A stretch of 56,505 nucleotides of DNA from Bacteroidales bacterium UBA3297 (GTDB taxonomy: Bacteria; Bacteroidota; Bacteroidia; Bacteroidales; Paludibacteraceae), in NCBI GenBank assembly GCA_002362105.1, contig DETD01000004.1:1-56505 (forward strand). The letters are read 5' to 3'. The translations under genes were made by a program, and so were the position numbers. The notes under the pieces are model-generated. The model saw nothing but the letters and a program-made list of their open reading frames with translations. It was not told the origin of the DNA and ran no database searches. This document shows, piece after piece, positions 34,723 to 43,991 of this stretch. Numbering within the stretch: position 1 is the first letter of the stretch; each line of letters begins with the position of its first letter.

Positions 34723-35250
34723 ATGAATAGCGTAATCGAGCTTCTCAGAAACAGACGCAGCATTCGTAAATACGAAGACCGCCCCGTTGAGAAAGAAAAA
34801 ATTGACACCATACTTCAGGCTGCCCTTATGGCACCTTCTTCAAAAAGATGCACTCCATGGCACTTTATCGTGGTTACCGACAAAGAGAAACTTGCCATGA
34901 TGTCTAACAGTAGAACTATGGGAAGCGCTTTTGTCGCCAACGCTCCGGCCGCCATTCTGGTATTGGCAGAAGAGGCCAAAAGCGACGTTTGGGTAGAAGA
35001 CGCCTCTATTGCCGCCACTTTGATGATGGTTGAGGCGAACGACATGGGCCTGGGTTGCTGCTGGGTGCAGGTTCGCAACAGACAAAAAGACGAACAAACC
35101 TCAACAGAAGACTACCTACGCTCGTTCTTGCACTTCCCCGAGAACTTGAAAGCAGAATGTATGATTGCATTGGGCTACAAGGGCGAAGAGAAAAAGCCTT
35201 TCGACGACGAACACATTTTAAAAGACAGGGTGCACTATAACGATTTCTAA
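34723..35250 (+). CDS. nitroreductase family protein, 175 aa
   Basis: FMN-dependent NAD(P)H oxidoreductase fold. RNRRSIRKYEDRPV is the N-terminal FMN-binding Arg block, MAPSSKRCTPWHFIVV follows, and GLGCCWVQVRNR and IALGYKGEEKKPF are the later FMN-binding parts. It is short, as in the Bacteroidota clade that lacks extra insertions. It begins a tight series reaching to the UbiA gene, with the next gene 2 bases away. Confidence 0.9.
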   Translation: MNSVIELLRNRRSIRKYEDRPVEKEKIDTILQAALMAPSSKRCTPWHFIVVTDKEKLAMMSNSRTMGSAFVANAPAAILVLAEEAKSDVWVEDASIAATLMMVEANDMGLGCCWVQVRNRQKDEQTSTEDYLRSFLHFPENLKAECMIALGYKGEEKKPFDDEHILKDRVHYNDF

Positions 35251-35252
35251 TT

Positions 35253-35582
35253 ATGAATTTCGACGCAAAAAAATACTTCTCTGGCAGTAAAATGGGCTGG
35301 GGAGTAATCCTCTTATTTTTCGGATTACTAATGCTTATGTACAAACAAGACTTCTTTCAAGGAAGCTCTATTTATAGTCCCAAGTATTTTCCTGCCTATG
35401 CGGGACTGATATTCCTGTTGACAAGAAACCTATGGTCTGCCGCTGTAGCCTTTCTTATTGCGGCCCTTATCAATTTTGGTTCCGTTGTAAGCACGTTTAA
35501 GACCTACTCCGACTTCGTATTGCCAGGCATTCTGGTAATAGCCGGATTGATTATCATATTCTACAACTACACCAAACGTTAA
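35253..35582 (+). CDS. small membrane protein of unknown function, 109 aa
   Basis: Three or four hydrophobic segments are seen: WGVILLFFGLLMLMY, YFPAYAGLIFLLT, SAAVAFLIAALINFG and VLPGILVIAGLIIIFY. I do not recognise a named family. It lies 2 bases after the nitroreductase and 5 bases before the DUF2520 gene, so it is part of the same transcript. Confidence 0.75.
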   Translation: MNFDAKKYFSGSKMGWGVILLFFGLLMLMYKQDFFQGSSIYSPKYFPAYAGLIFLLTRNLWSAAVAFLIAALINFGSVVSTFKTYSDFVLPGILVIAGLIIIFYNYTKR

Positions 35583-35587
35583 GCGGC

Positions 35588-36352
35588 GTGAACATCGTTT
35601 TGCTAGGTAGCGGGAATTTGGCCACAAACCTGTCGCTCTCCCTACGCCAAGCGGGGTTTAGCATTACGCAAGTGTATAGCAAGACCCTGGCCAACGCGAA
35701 GGAACTGGCCGAACTGCTGGAATGCGACTATACCGCATCAACAGAAGAGGTCTACGATGCCGACATCTATATTTCCGCACTAAAGGACAGTGTATCGGCT
35801 AAAGTTTGGAGTAAGATCAACTTCAAGAACAGCCTGCTGTTGCACACTTCCGGCTCGCTCGATATGCAGTTGTTAAAGGGACACAGCCAAAATTACGGTG
35901 TTCTTTACCCCTTAATGACGCTATCGAAAAAAAGGCGTATCGATTTCTCGAAGATTCCCATCCTGGTTGAGGCAAACACCAAGGAGAATTGTGAGAGAAT
36001 TGTTCAAATAGCGGAAAAGATCAGCACCAACGTACAGCTTGTGGATTCCGTCCAACGCTCGCAAATGCACTTGGCGGCAGTATGGGCGAACAATTTCACC
36101 AACCACATGTATGCCATTGCGAAATCGATTACCGACAAGAACAATCTGCCTTTCTCCCTGCTACTTCCGCTAATAGACGAAACAGCACAAAAGGTCCACA
36201 GTTTAGACCCAATTGATGCGCAAACAGGTCCTGCTGTCCGTTACGACGAGAACATCATCAGCAAGCATATAAACGCCTGTTCCCCAGAGCAACAAACATT
36301 GTACAAGGTAATCAGTGAAAGCATTCACCAATTGTCCACACAAAAGAAATGA
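35588..36352 (+). CDS. Rossmann-like plus DUF2520 protein, 254 aa
   Basis: The GTG at 35588 starts a frame with an N-terminal NADP-type Rossmann motif (IVLLGSGNLATNLSLSLR), DIYISALKDS, LLLHTSGSLD, and a C-terminal helical DUF2520 domain (HLAAVWANNFTNHMYAIA, LDAQTGPAVR-like IDAQTGPAVRYD). The fold resembles ketopantoate- or 6-phosphogluconate-type dehydrogenases; the substrate is unknown. Its TGA stop overlaps the start of the KdsC-like gene. Confidence 0.87.
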   Translation: MNIVLLGSGNLATNLSLSLRQAGFSITQVYSKTLANAKELAELLECDYTASTEEVYDADIYISALKDSVSAKVWSKINFKNSLLLHTSGSLDMQLLKGHSQNYGVLYPLMTLSKKRRIDFSKIPILVEANTKENCERIVQIAEKISTNVQLVDSVQRSQMHLAAVWANNFTNHMYAIAKSITDKNNLPFSLLLPLIDETAQKVHSLDPIDAQTGPAVRYDENIISKHINACSPEQQTLYKVISESIHQLSTQKK

Positions 36353-36873
36353 GAAACTTTTTTGCAGATATCAATAAGATAAAGGCTTTCGCCTTTGATG
36401 TTGACGGAGTTTTATCTTCCGATACCGTCCCTTTGTTTCCAACAGGCGAGCCTATGCGTGTTGTCAATATTAAAGACGGATACGCACTCCAGCATGCGGT
36501 AAAGAAGGGATACCCCATCGCCATCATCACGGGTGGCCATACCGAAGCCGTGAAAAACAGATTTGAAGGTCTCGGCATAAAGGATATCTATATGCATTCG
36601 GCCTATAAAGTCGACGACTTCCTCGATTTTGTAAAAAAGAACAACCTCACACCCGACGAAGTGCTCTATATGGGAGACGATATTCCCGACTACAAAGTTA
36701 TGCAGATCTGCGGTTTCCCTTGCTGTCCGGCCGACGCTGTGGAAGAAATCAAACAGGTTTCCTGCTATATTTCCAACAAGAACGGCGGTTATGGCTGTGG
36801 CAGAGACGTTATAGAGAAAGTACTGAAGGCACACGGGAAATGGATGGACGACGCAAAAGCTTTCGGTTGGTAA
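36349..36873 (+). CDS. KdsC-like HAD phosphatase, 174 aa
   Basis: HAD fold with nucleophile D17 and D19 in FAFDVDGVLSSD, IITGG as the second motif and YMGDDIPDYKVM as the metal-binding motif. There is no cap domain, as in KDO-8-phosphate phosphatase (KdsC), which works in lipopolysaccharide core synthesis. A KDO role is likely but not proven by context, since no other kds gene is present in the window. Confidence 0.88.
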   Translation: MRNFFADINKIKAFAFDVDGVLSSDTVPLFPTGEPMRVVNIKDGYALQHAVKKGYPIAIITGGHTEAVKNRFEGLGIKDIYMHSAYKVDDFLDFVKKNNLTPDEVLYMGDDIPDYKVMQICGFPCCPADAVEEIKQVSCYISNKNGGYGCGRDVIEKVLKAHGKWMDDAKAFGW

Positions 36874-36885
36874 AAAACATACACT

Positions 36886-37878
36886 ATGGCATACTTAAAA
36901 TTATTAAGATTACACATTTTATTGATAATCGCATTTGCACAACTAGTTCTACACTATTTTGTGACCGCACATATAGTAGGAATGGATTATGCGATGCCCA
37001 CACTTGAATTGAGCCTGATTGTCGTTTCAACGGTTCTAATCGCGGCTGGCGGTTTTGTTATAAACGACTATTACGACATGCGGATTGACGAAATCAACCA
37101 TCCACTGACGAGGTTGGTAGGAAACGATATCAGCAAAAGTGCGGCCATGAACCTGTACATTGCCCTTTGCGTAGCCGCAGTTGCGTCATCGGCCGTATTA
37201 GGATTCATTACCCAAAGCATTGATTTCTGCTTCATACTGGTAACCGTAGTCGGTTTATTATGGTTCTATTCGTCTAGTTACAAACGGACACTGATTGTCG
37301 GCAACCTCATCATCTCGCTTTCAACCGCTATGATTCCTTTTATTATGGCATTGTTTGAAGGAAGAGCCATTATGCGCTGGTGGATGGAGAAACTTTCATC
37401 GAACGGCATATTGGTTACCGATGAGAATCTGAGCGAGGCAACCCCAACAATCAACTACAATTACGAGATTATCGGTTATTTCGCCCTGTTTGTTTTCGCG
37501 TGGGTGTTTATCCACGAAATTATCCGCAACCTGTATGAGGAAAATGGGGAGCGCGAAATGGAATGCCACACTATTCCAATCGTTTTCGGACAGCAAAACG
37601 CGAAATACACCATCTATATGCTGGCTATGGTCATCAATACAGTATGTATTGTATCCATAATCAACAACTTGGAAGAGTTGCAGCTAATCACAGTCAGCTA
37701 TTACGTCTGCTCAATCCTTGCCTTCTCTATCGGCCTTTGTGTCTTGGTAAAGAATGCGCAACACCAAAAAGACTATAAGTCCTGCCTAATGCTGGCAAAA
37801 CTGATTCTAGTGTCGGGAATAGCTTACGGTTTCATCTACGCCTACCTTCATCCGAACAACTGGGTAGCCCCAATGTAA
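36886..37878 (+). CDS. UbiA family prenyltransferase, geranylgeranylglycerol-phosphate synthase-like, 330 aa
   Basis: UbiA enzymes move a prenyl chain onto an acceptor within the membrane. Nine or so hydrophobic segments are visible. The first Asp-rich motif is intact (INDYYDMRIDEINHP). The second, expected as a KDMEDIEGDRE-like string, here reads RNLYEENGEREMECHT: the aspartates are replaced by Asn and Glu while the flanking GxREMECHT block is kept. Bacteroidota often annotate this family as a geranylgeranylglycerol-phosphate transferase; the true acceptor is uncertain. It ends the nitroreductase-to-UbiA series and is followed by a terminator. Confidence 0.85.
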   Translation: MAYLKLLRLHILLIIAFAQLVLHYFVTAHIVGMDYAMPTLELSLIVVSTVLIAAGGFVINDYYDMRIDEINHPLTRLVGNDISKSAAMNLYIALCVAAVASSAVLGFITQSIDFCFILVTVVGLLWFYSSSYKRTLIVGNLIISLSTAMIPFIMALFEGRAIMRWWMEKLSSNGILVTDENLSEATPTINYNYEIIGYFALFVFAWVFIHEIIRNLYEENGEREMECHTIPIVFGQQNAKYTIYMLAMVINTVCIVSIINNLEELQLITVSYYVCSILAFSIGLCVLVKNAQHQKDYKSCLMLAKLILVSGIAYGFIYAYLHPNNWVAPM

Positions 37879-37904
37879 GCAAAAGGAGGTAAAACGAAAA
37901 AGAG

Positions 37905-37939
37905 GCAGTTACTTGATTTGCTCAGTAACTGCTTTTTTT
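37905..37939 (+). terminator. terminator after the UbiA gene
   Basis: GCAGTTACT pairs with AGTAACTGC (9 bp) around a 10-base loop, followed by seven T. Confidence 0.9.
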
Positions 37940-38082
37940 ATTACCATATCAAAGGTTTAAAAGCCAAGAAATCAGCAAAATTTTGTAAATTTGTAGGAAT
38001 ATTCCTTACTTTTTTGAAATAAAATGGGATTTGACAAGTTTTAATATAAATAGGCTTTACTACAGCCCAAAATTTAACGATT

Positions 38083-41000
38083 TTGAAAACTAACCAAACA
38101 TACTTATTTCTTGCAGTTGCATCAATAATTGCACTATCGGGTTGTTCAACAAAGAAGAACACGGCAGGACGGCGTTTTTACCATAGTTTTACAACTAAGT
38201 ACAACGTCTACTTTAACGCGAACGAGGCCTACAAGAAAGGCGAAAAGAAGGTTGAAGACCAATACCAGCCCGACTATTCACACATCATCGATATGTTTGC
38301 CATCAGCAACAATTCGACCCATGGTCTGGCAAAAACCGACATGAACATTGTTGAGACGAAGTGCCAAAAAGCCATCAAAGAGCATTCTATCAAGAAAAAG
38401 CCTAAAAAAGATGTAAACCGCACACGCGACCCTAAATACATGGAATTCTACAACAAGGAAGAATTCAACAAAAAGATGTACGATGTGTGGTTGCTTTTGG
38501 GTAAGGCAAAATTCTACTCAAACGACTATTTGGCGGCTTCGGCAACCTTCACCTACATCATCAAACACTTCCCTGAGAACAAGGAACTAGTAGCAGAGGC
38601 TTCTGTTTGGAAGGCTAGAGCTCTTAGAGAAATGGACTGGACCTACGAGGCTGAAGGCACACTCGAGAACCTGTCTGACGAGGCTTTCACCCCTTCTATT
38701 AACGGTTTCTACTCGGCCGCTTATGCCGATTTGAAGATTAAAAACGGCGAATTGGCTGAAGCTCTGCCCTACCTCTACACTGCAATTGAGGCTGAAAAGA
38801 AGAAAAAGATCAAAACTCGCTACCGCTTTGTTGCTGCACAAATCTGCCAGGCTATCGGACAAAACGATAAAGCCTACGAGTTGTACGGACAGGTTATAAA
38901 ATCGAGTCCTGACTACCAAATGGCGTTCAATGCCCGCGTCAGACAAACTGAGGTTTACGGAGGACAAGACAGCGAAGCGCTTATTAAATCCCTCCAGAAG
39001 ATGGCCAAGAAAAGTAACAACAAAGACTATCTCGACCAGATTTACTATGCCATCGGTAATGTCTACCTCCGCAAACAAGACACCACCAACGCTATTGCGA
39101 ACTACAAGCTGTCTATTGAGAAAAGTACCCGCAATGGTCTCGACAAAGCACAGTCTTTAATTACCCTGGGTACGTTGTACTACAACAAAGCCGAGTATAT
39201 TAAAGCCGAGCCTTGTTTCACCGACGCTGTCGTACTAATAGACCAAAGCTACCCTAATTACACAAGAATCAACAATTTGGCTCAGGTTCTCGGCGAACTT
39301 GCGCAGCAATACAACGTCGTTCACCTGCAAGACAGCCTGATTGCCCTTAGCAAAATGAGCAAAGCCGAACAGTTGGCTGCCGCTCAACGGCAAATCGACA
39401 TCCTGAGGGAAGAGGAGAAGAAGGAGCAGGAAAGAATCAAACAAGAAGAGTTACGGAACAAGCAGTTGGACAACGAAATTGAGAACATGGCCATTATGGA
39501 CAAGAGGGCTTTGGGCGGTGTTCAAACGGCCGACTGGTACTTCTACAATCCGAAAACCGTATCGAAAGGTAAGTTGGAATTCCAACGCAAGTTCGGTAAC
39601 AGAAGGCTTGAAGATAACTGGAACCGTAAAAACAAGGCATTTGTCGCTATGGAGGAAATTGCCGACAACACCGACAACGAGAACGAAGAGAACAAGGAAG
39701 ACGGCGTTACCGACAGCACTAAAACCAAACAGAATGCTGTGGTCGACAACAAAAATCCACAATACTATCTGAACCAGATTCCTAAAGGCGAGGAACAGAT
39801 TGCGACTGCAAACAAGCAAGTTGCCGACGCGCTTTACGAGATGGGAAACATCTACAACGACAAGTTGAACGACTACAAGAAGGCGGAAGAAACCTATAAC
39901 GAGTTTGTACGCCGTTTCCCTAACGACCCACGTGGCGCCGACGCTATGTTCATCTGTTACAGGAACCAAGAAAAAGAAGGGAACGAGGCCGGAAAAGAAA
40001 AGTACAAGTCTGAACTGCTTGCCCGTTATCCCGAAAGCAAATATGCCAAGATTCTCTCACAGCCAAACTTCCGTGCACAACTGGAACGTATGATGGCGAT
40101 GGAAGACTCTATATACGAGCAGACCTATAAAGACTACTTGAACAGCAAGTTCAACAAAGTGATGGAAACAGCCAACTATATGGAAAAGGAGTTCCCTGTT
40201 TCCCCTCTCATTCCTAAATTCATGCTGTTGAAGTCTTTAAGTGCCGGCAAACTAGGCGACAAGGATTCGTTAAAGAACTCGTTGAACACTTTGCTGACAC
40301 GCTACCCTAACAGCGATGTGGCAACTATGGCCAAAGACGTTCTTGCCCTTATTGAGCAAGGCAACACACCACAGGCAGGTAACAATGGTAACCTGGCAAA
40401 TATGCGCGAGAAGGTGCTAACCGACTCTCTGGCTGCTGGCGAACCTAAATTGAAGGGCTTCCGTTACAACGAGAAGACCCCTTACCTCTATTATCTGATT
40501 ACCGACCCTACCGAGGTTAAAGAAAACTGGTTACTCTACTACACGGCTTCATACAACTTCACCAAATTCCTGGTTAAGGACTTCGACCTCCGTGTTAAAG
40601 ACGGTACATTGGTGGTTTCCGGACTCGACAATTTGGAAGAAGCGCTTTGGTATGCCAAAGGTATTGACGAAGACAACGACATGAACAAGCTGTTGCAGGG
40701 TAAGAAGCACAGAAGCCTCGTCATTTCGGCTGAAAACAGCGAACTGATTGGCCGTGGATTTACCATTGAGCAATACGAGCAGTTCTACCAAGACAGCATT
40801 GTGCACCGCAAGAAGCAGAAAGCGTCGACAAAAATTGAACTGATTGGTGAGGAAAAGGCCATCGACAGTTTGAAAAACGCTGCCAGCAAAATAGCTGTGA
40901 AAACAGGCGACGACCTGATGAAGACCAACAGCACCGTCAAACTGAACGAGCCGAAGGAAAACGAGGTGAAGAAGGAAGAGCCTAAGAAGGAAGGCAACCA

Positions 41001-41493
41001 ACAACCTCAGGCCGAGGCCGAGAAGAAGGCAGAAAACAAGGCTGAAGAAAAGGCACAAGAACCTATTGTCCCTCAGAAAACCGCTCAAAAAGAAAAGAAA
41101 GAACTGAAAAAGTATAAAGGGCTGTACACCTACGACGTCGATGCCGACCATAAGTTTGTTATTATCGTCACCAAAGAAGGTGCCGATGTTACCAATCTGA
41201 TTGAGGCCATCAACAAGTTCAACAGCGAGAAACAGCCGCTCCTCAACCTGAAAGTTTCTAAAACAGCGGGTAAAGGATTCAGCCAAATGCTGGAAGTCGG
41301 CATCCTGCCTGGAGCTAAGACGGCCAAGTCTTACCTCCTCCAACTGGCAAAAGACGACAACCTCCGCGACGCGCTTGACAAAGTGCCTCACCGCAGAATT
41401 GTAATTTCAGAAGACAATCTGGAAGCACTGAAATCGTCTGGCAATATCAATGTCTATATGGAACTGTTCCGTCGATTGTATCTTGGCCGTTAA
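38083..41493 (+). CDS. porW: type IX secretion system lipoprotein PorW/SprE, TPR protein, 1136 aa
   Basis: PorW is an outer-membrane lipoprotein needed for type IX secretion and gliding. No ATG precedes the signal sequence, so TTG 38083 is the likely start. The lipobox is LSGC near residues 18-21. The start of the mature protein (RRFYHSFTTKYNVYFNANEAYKKG) is the PorW/SprE signature. About ten TPR units follow, with a Lys/Glu/Ala-rich stretch near residues 945-1010. Length and order fit the family. porX begins 14 bases downstream, so the two T9SS genes are very probably co-transcribed. Confidence 0.92.
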   Translation: MKTNQTYLFLAVASIIALSGCSTKKNTAGRRFYHSFTTKYNVYFNANEAYKKGEKKVEDQYQPDYSHIIDMFAISNNSTHGLAKTDMNIVETKCQKAIKEHSIKKKPKKDVNRTRDPKYMEFYNKEEFNKKMYDVWLLLGKAKFYSNDYLAASATFTYIIKHFPENKELVAEASVWKARALREMDWTYEAEGTLENLSDEAFTPSINGFYSAAYADLKIKNGELAEALPYLYTAIEAEKKKKIKTRYRFVAAQICQAIGQNDKAYELYGQVIKSSPDYQMAFNARVRQTEVYGGQDSEALIKSLQKMAKKSNNKDYLDQIYYAIGNVYLRKQDTTNAIANYKLSIEKSTRNGLDKAQSLITLGTLYYNKAEYIKAEPCFTDAVVLIDQSYPNYTRINNLAQVLGELAQQYNVVHLQDSLIALSKMSKAEQLAAAQRQIDILREEEKKEQERIKQEELRNKQLDNEIENMAIMDKRALGGVQTADWYFYNPKTVSKGKLEFQRKFGNRRLEDNWNRKNKAFVAMEEIADNTDNENEENKEDGVTDSTKTKQNAVVDNKNPQYYLNQIPKGEEQIATANKQVADALYEMGNIYNDKLNDYKKAEETYNEFVRRFPNDPRGADAMFICYRNQEKEGNEAGKEKYKSELLARYPESKYAKILSQPNFRAQLERMMAMEDSIYEQTYKDYLNSKFNKVMETANYMEKEFPVSPLIPKFMLLKSLSAGKLGDKDSLKNSLNTLLTRYPNSDVATMAKDVLALIEQGNTPQAGNNGNLANMREKVLTDSLAAGEPKLKGFRYNEKTPYLYYLITDPTEVKENWLLYYTASYNFTKFLVKDFDLRVKDGTLVVSGLDNLEEALWYAKGIDEDNDMNKLLQGKKHRSLVISAENSELIGRGFTIEQYEQFYQDSIVHRKKQKASTKIELIGEEKAIDSLKNAASKIAVKTGDDLMKTNSTVKLNEPKENEVKKEEPKKEGNQQPQAEAEKKAENKAEEKAQEPIVPQKTAQKEKKELKKYKGLYTYDVDADHKFVIIVTKEGADVTNLIEAINKFNSEKQPLLNLKVSKTAGKGFSQMLEVGILPGAKTAKSYLLQLAKDDNLRDALDKVPHRRIVISEDNLEALKSSGNINVYMELFRRLYLGR

Positions 41494-41507
41494 AAACCAT
41501 TTGATTT

Positions 41508-43055
41508 ATGGAAAAAGAAAAAATTCTCTGGGCTGACGACGAGATAGAGCTGCTGAAAGCCCATGTCATGTTTTTAGAATCAAAAGGCTTTTCCGTCGTT
41601 TGTGTCAACAACGGACAAGACGCTGTTGAGGCTTGCCAAAACGAACATTTCGACATTGTTTTCCTTGACGAGAATATGCCCGGTCTGAGCGGATTGGAAT
41701 CGCTGGCTAGAATTAAGGAAATTGACAATACGGTCCCTATCGTGATGATTACCAAAAGCGAGGAAGAGGACCTGATGAACCAGGCTATTGGCAACAAGAT
41801 TGCCGACTACCTGATTAAGCCTGTCAATCCGAACCAGATTCTCCTTTCCTTAAAGAAGAACATACACAAACAAGAAATCATACAAGAAACCACAACCGAC
41901 AGCTACCGCTCGGCCTTTGGCAACATTGGTATGCAGATAAACGATTCGCTGACGTTCAACGACTGGGTTGAGGTCTACAAGAAACTCGTTTATTGGGAAC
42001 TTGAATTGGCGTCTTCCGGCAACAATATGGACCAGATCTTAAAAATGCAGAAAGACGAAGCCAACTCTACGTTTGTCAAATTCATCAAGCGGAATTACGA
42101 GAAATGGTTTGAGCAAGGTGCCGAACGCCCAATGATGAGCCAAGACATCATGCACAAAAAGGTCTTCCCGATGCTCGATGCTGGCGAAAAAGTGTTTTTC
42201 GTGGTCTTCGACAACCTCCGTTTCGACCAGTGGCGGGCGGTTAAAGAACTGTTCAGAAACGAATATATTATTGAGGAAGAACAACTTTACTGCGCAATGC
42301 TGCCAACATCGACCCAGTATGCGCGAAATGCCATTTTCGCCGGTTTAACCCCTCTGCAAATTAAGACTATGTTCCCAAAGCTATGGGTTGACGAAGACGA
42401 CGAAGAGGGTAAGAATAACTACGAGGAGGAACTGATAAAGACACAAATTGAGCGTTTCCGCAAGAAATACACGTTCAGCTACCACAAGATTAACGATACG
42501 ACCAGTGGCTCTAAACTCGTGGCCAACCTCTCGAAAGACCTCGACAAGCAGTTGAACGTTGTGGTCTTCAACTTTGTTGATATGCTTTCGCACGCCCGCA
42601 CCGATTCAAAAATGATTCGGGAACTTGCGGCCGACGACGGCGGCTACCGCTCGCTTACCACCTCTTGGTTCAAGCACTCCTCTATTATGGACTTCTTCCA
42701 GCAGGTGTCTAAAAGCGGCTACAAGGTGGTTATTACTACCGACCACGGTACCATAAAGGTCAGCAACGCCATTAAAGTGGTTGGCGATAAGAACACCAAC
42801 ACCAACCTGCGCTATAAGGAAGGCAAGAACCTCGATTACAATCCGAAGGAAGTCTTCAACATCACGAAGCCGGAAAGAATAGGCTTACCGTCGCCAAACA
42901 TCAGCACACACTTTATTTTTGCGTGCAATGACGACTTCTTCGCCTATCCGAACAACTACAACTACTATGTGCAGTACTACAAGAACACATTCCAACACGG
43001 GGGAATATCGATGGAGGAAATGCTGGTTCCGCTAGTCACCCTTAAAGGGAAATAA
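41508..43055 (+). CDS. porX: type IX secretion response regulator PorX (REC plus PglZ), 515 aa
   Basis: PorX controls expression and activity of the type IX secretion system and contacts PorL and the sigma factor SigP. The receiver domain has D10/D11, phospho-acceptor D54 in FLDENMPG, T82 and K104 (YLIKPV). The C-terminal half is a PglZ, alkaline-phosphatase-like domain with the metal sites VVFDNLRFDQW and ITTDHGT; PorX of related species is reported as a zinc-dependent phosphodiesterase on oligonucleotides. It has no DNA-binding domain. The partner kinase PorY is not in the window. Confidence 0.94.
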   Translation: MEKEKILWADDEIELLKAHVMFLESKGFSVVCVNNGQDAVEACQNEHFDIVFLDENMPGLSGLESLARIKEIDNTVPIVMITKSEEEDLMNQAIGNKIADYLIKPVNPNQILLSLKKNIHKQEIIQETTTDSYRSAFGNIGMQINDSLTFNDWVEVYKKLVYWELELASSGNNMDQILKMQKDEANSTFVKFIKRNYEKWFEQGAERPMMSQDIMHKKVFPMLDAGEKVFFVVFDNLRFDQWRAVKELFRNEYIIEEEQLYCAMLPTSTQYARNAIFAGLTPLQIKTMFPKLWVDEDDEEGKNNYEEELIKTQIERFRKKYTFSYHKINDTTSGSKLVANLSKDLDKQLNVVVFNFVDMLSHARTDSKMIRELAADDGGYRSLTTSWFKHSSIMDFFQQVSKSGYKVVITTDHGTIKVSNAIKVVGDKNTNTNLRYKEGKNLDYNPKEVFNITKPERIGLPSPNISTHFIFACNDDFFAYPNNYNYYVQYYKNTFQHGGISMEEMLVPLVTLKGK

Positions 43056-43086
43056 AATAAGAAAGCGTCCAAACTATTTATTTAGT

Positions 43087-43164
43087 ATGGGCACTTCCTT
43101 CTCCAAAAGAGCAATGGAAAGATGGTACTTTGACAGGTTTAAGACGAAACTAGACCAAACATGA
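43087..43164 (+). CDS. possible 25-aa small ORF overlapping the SDR start
   Basis: ATG 43087 opens 25 codons (MGTSFSKRAMERWYFDRF and seven more) ending in TGA at 43162-43164, which overlaps the SDR ATG as ATGA. The peptide is basic and amphipathic. The exact stop/start overlap suggests coupled translation, but short ORFs arise by chance and I see no family. Confidence 0.3.
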   Translation: MGTSFSKRAMERWYFDRFKTKLDQT

Positions 43165-43991
43165 CAAATCTGCTAAAAAATTTGATTTATCCTGTCGCAT
43201 CCAACAACAAGAAGCGGTTAAAAGAACACTTTTCTGGCAAATGGGTTGTGATAACAGGCGCCTCGCACGGAATAGGTAAAGAACTGACTTATAAACTCAT
43301 AGAAAGCAAAACAAACCTGTACCTACTAGCTAGAACGGAGGCTGAACTCCAAAAAATCTGCCAAGACGCAGAAAATGCGGGATGCCATGCCAGGTACTAT
43401 GCCATAGACCTCCGAGATAGGAACGAATTGGATAAACTCTGCTCCAAACTAAAGGACGAACTGCCCCAAGTCGATTATTTCTTTGCAAATGCAGGGAAAT
43501 CGATACACCGAAAAATAACAGACGCACTCGACAGGTTGCACGATTTCGACCGCACAATGGACCTGAACTTCCGTTCGATGGTTGCCCTGTCACTAGCCCT
43601 ACAACCCGCACTGTCAAAACAGAAAGGTTGCATCATCTACACTTCGGCTGTTAGTTCGCTCTACCCTTCGGCCCCTGGTTGGTCTGCCTACCACGCTTCG
43701 AAAGCGGCTGCAAACACCTGGTGCGAAACTGCAGATGCGGAATGGAAGAGTTGGGGAATAAGAATGAAAATTGCATATATGCCACTTGTCCACACCCAGA
43801 TGTCGGACGTGAACAAGACCTACAAAAACATGCCTGCCTATTCGGCAAGTGAGGCAGCCGACCTCCTACTCAGGCTTAGCCTGAACAACCGCCACACCTA
43901 TAAACCCTGGTGGGCACGAATGTCGGCCCCCATAGCATACCTGCTTTCACCCCTTATCCGTTTCACTTACCGAAATTGCATTAAAGCATGA
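43161..43991 (+). CDS. short-chain dehydrogenase/reductase, 276 aa
   Basis: NAD(P)-dependent oxidoreductase with TGASHGIG at 32-39, FANAG at 108-112, Ser in TSAVSS, and the catalytic Y177 and K181 in YHASK. The C-terminal part is slightly extended and ends in a hydrophobic stretch (MSAPIAYLLSPLIRFTY) that could associate with the membrane. It overlaps the acyl-ligase gene by ATGA. The substrate is unknown; pairing with an acyl-activating enzyme suggests a fatty-acyl or lipid substrate. Confidence 0.87.
   Translation: MTNLLKNLIYPVASNNKKRLKEHFSGKWVVITGASHGIGKELTYKLIESKTNLYLLARTEAELQKICQDAENAGCHARYYAIDLRDRNELDKLCSKLKDELPQVDYFFANAGKSIHRKITDALDRLHDFDRTMDLNFRSMVALSLALQPALSKQKGCIIYTSAVSSLYPSAPGWSAYHASKAAANTWCETADAEWKSWGIRMKIAYMPLVHTQMSDVNKTYKNMPAYSASEAADLLLRLSLNNRHTYKPWWARMSAPIAYLLSPLIRFTYRNCIKA

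Noticed and set aside
39451..41391. Long minus-strand frames inside porW (up to 280 codons)
   Set aside because: They mirror the Lys/Glu/Ala-rich codons of porW; the plus frame has the signal, lipobox and TPRs.
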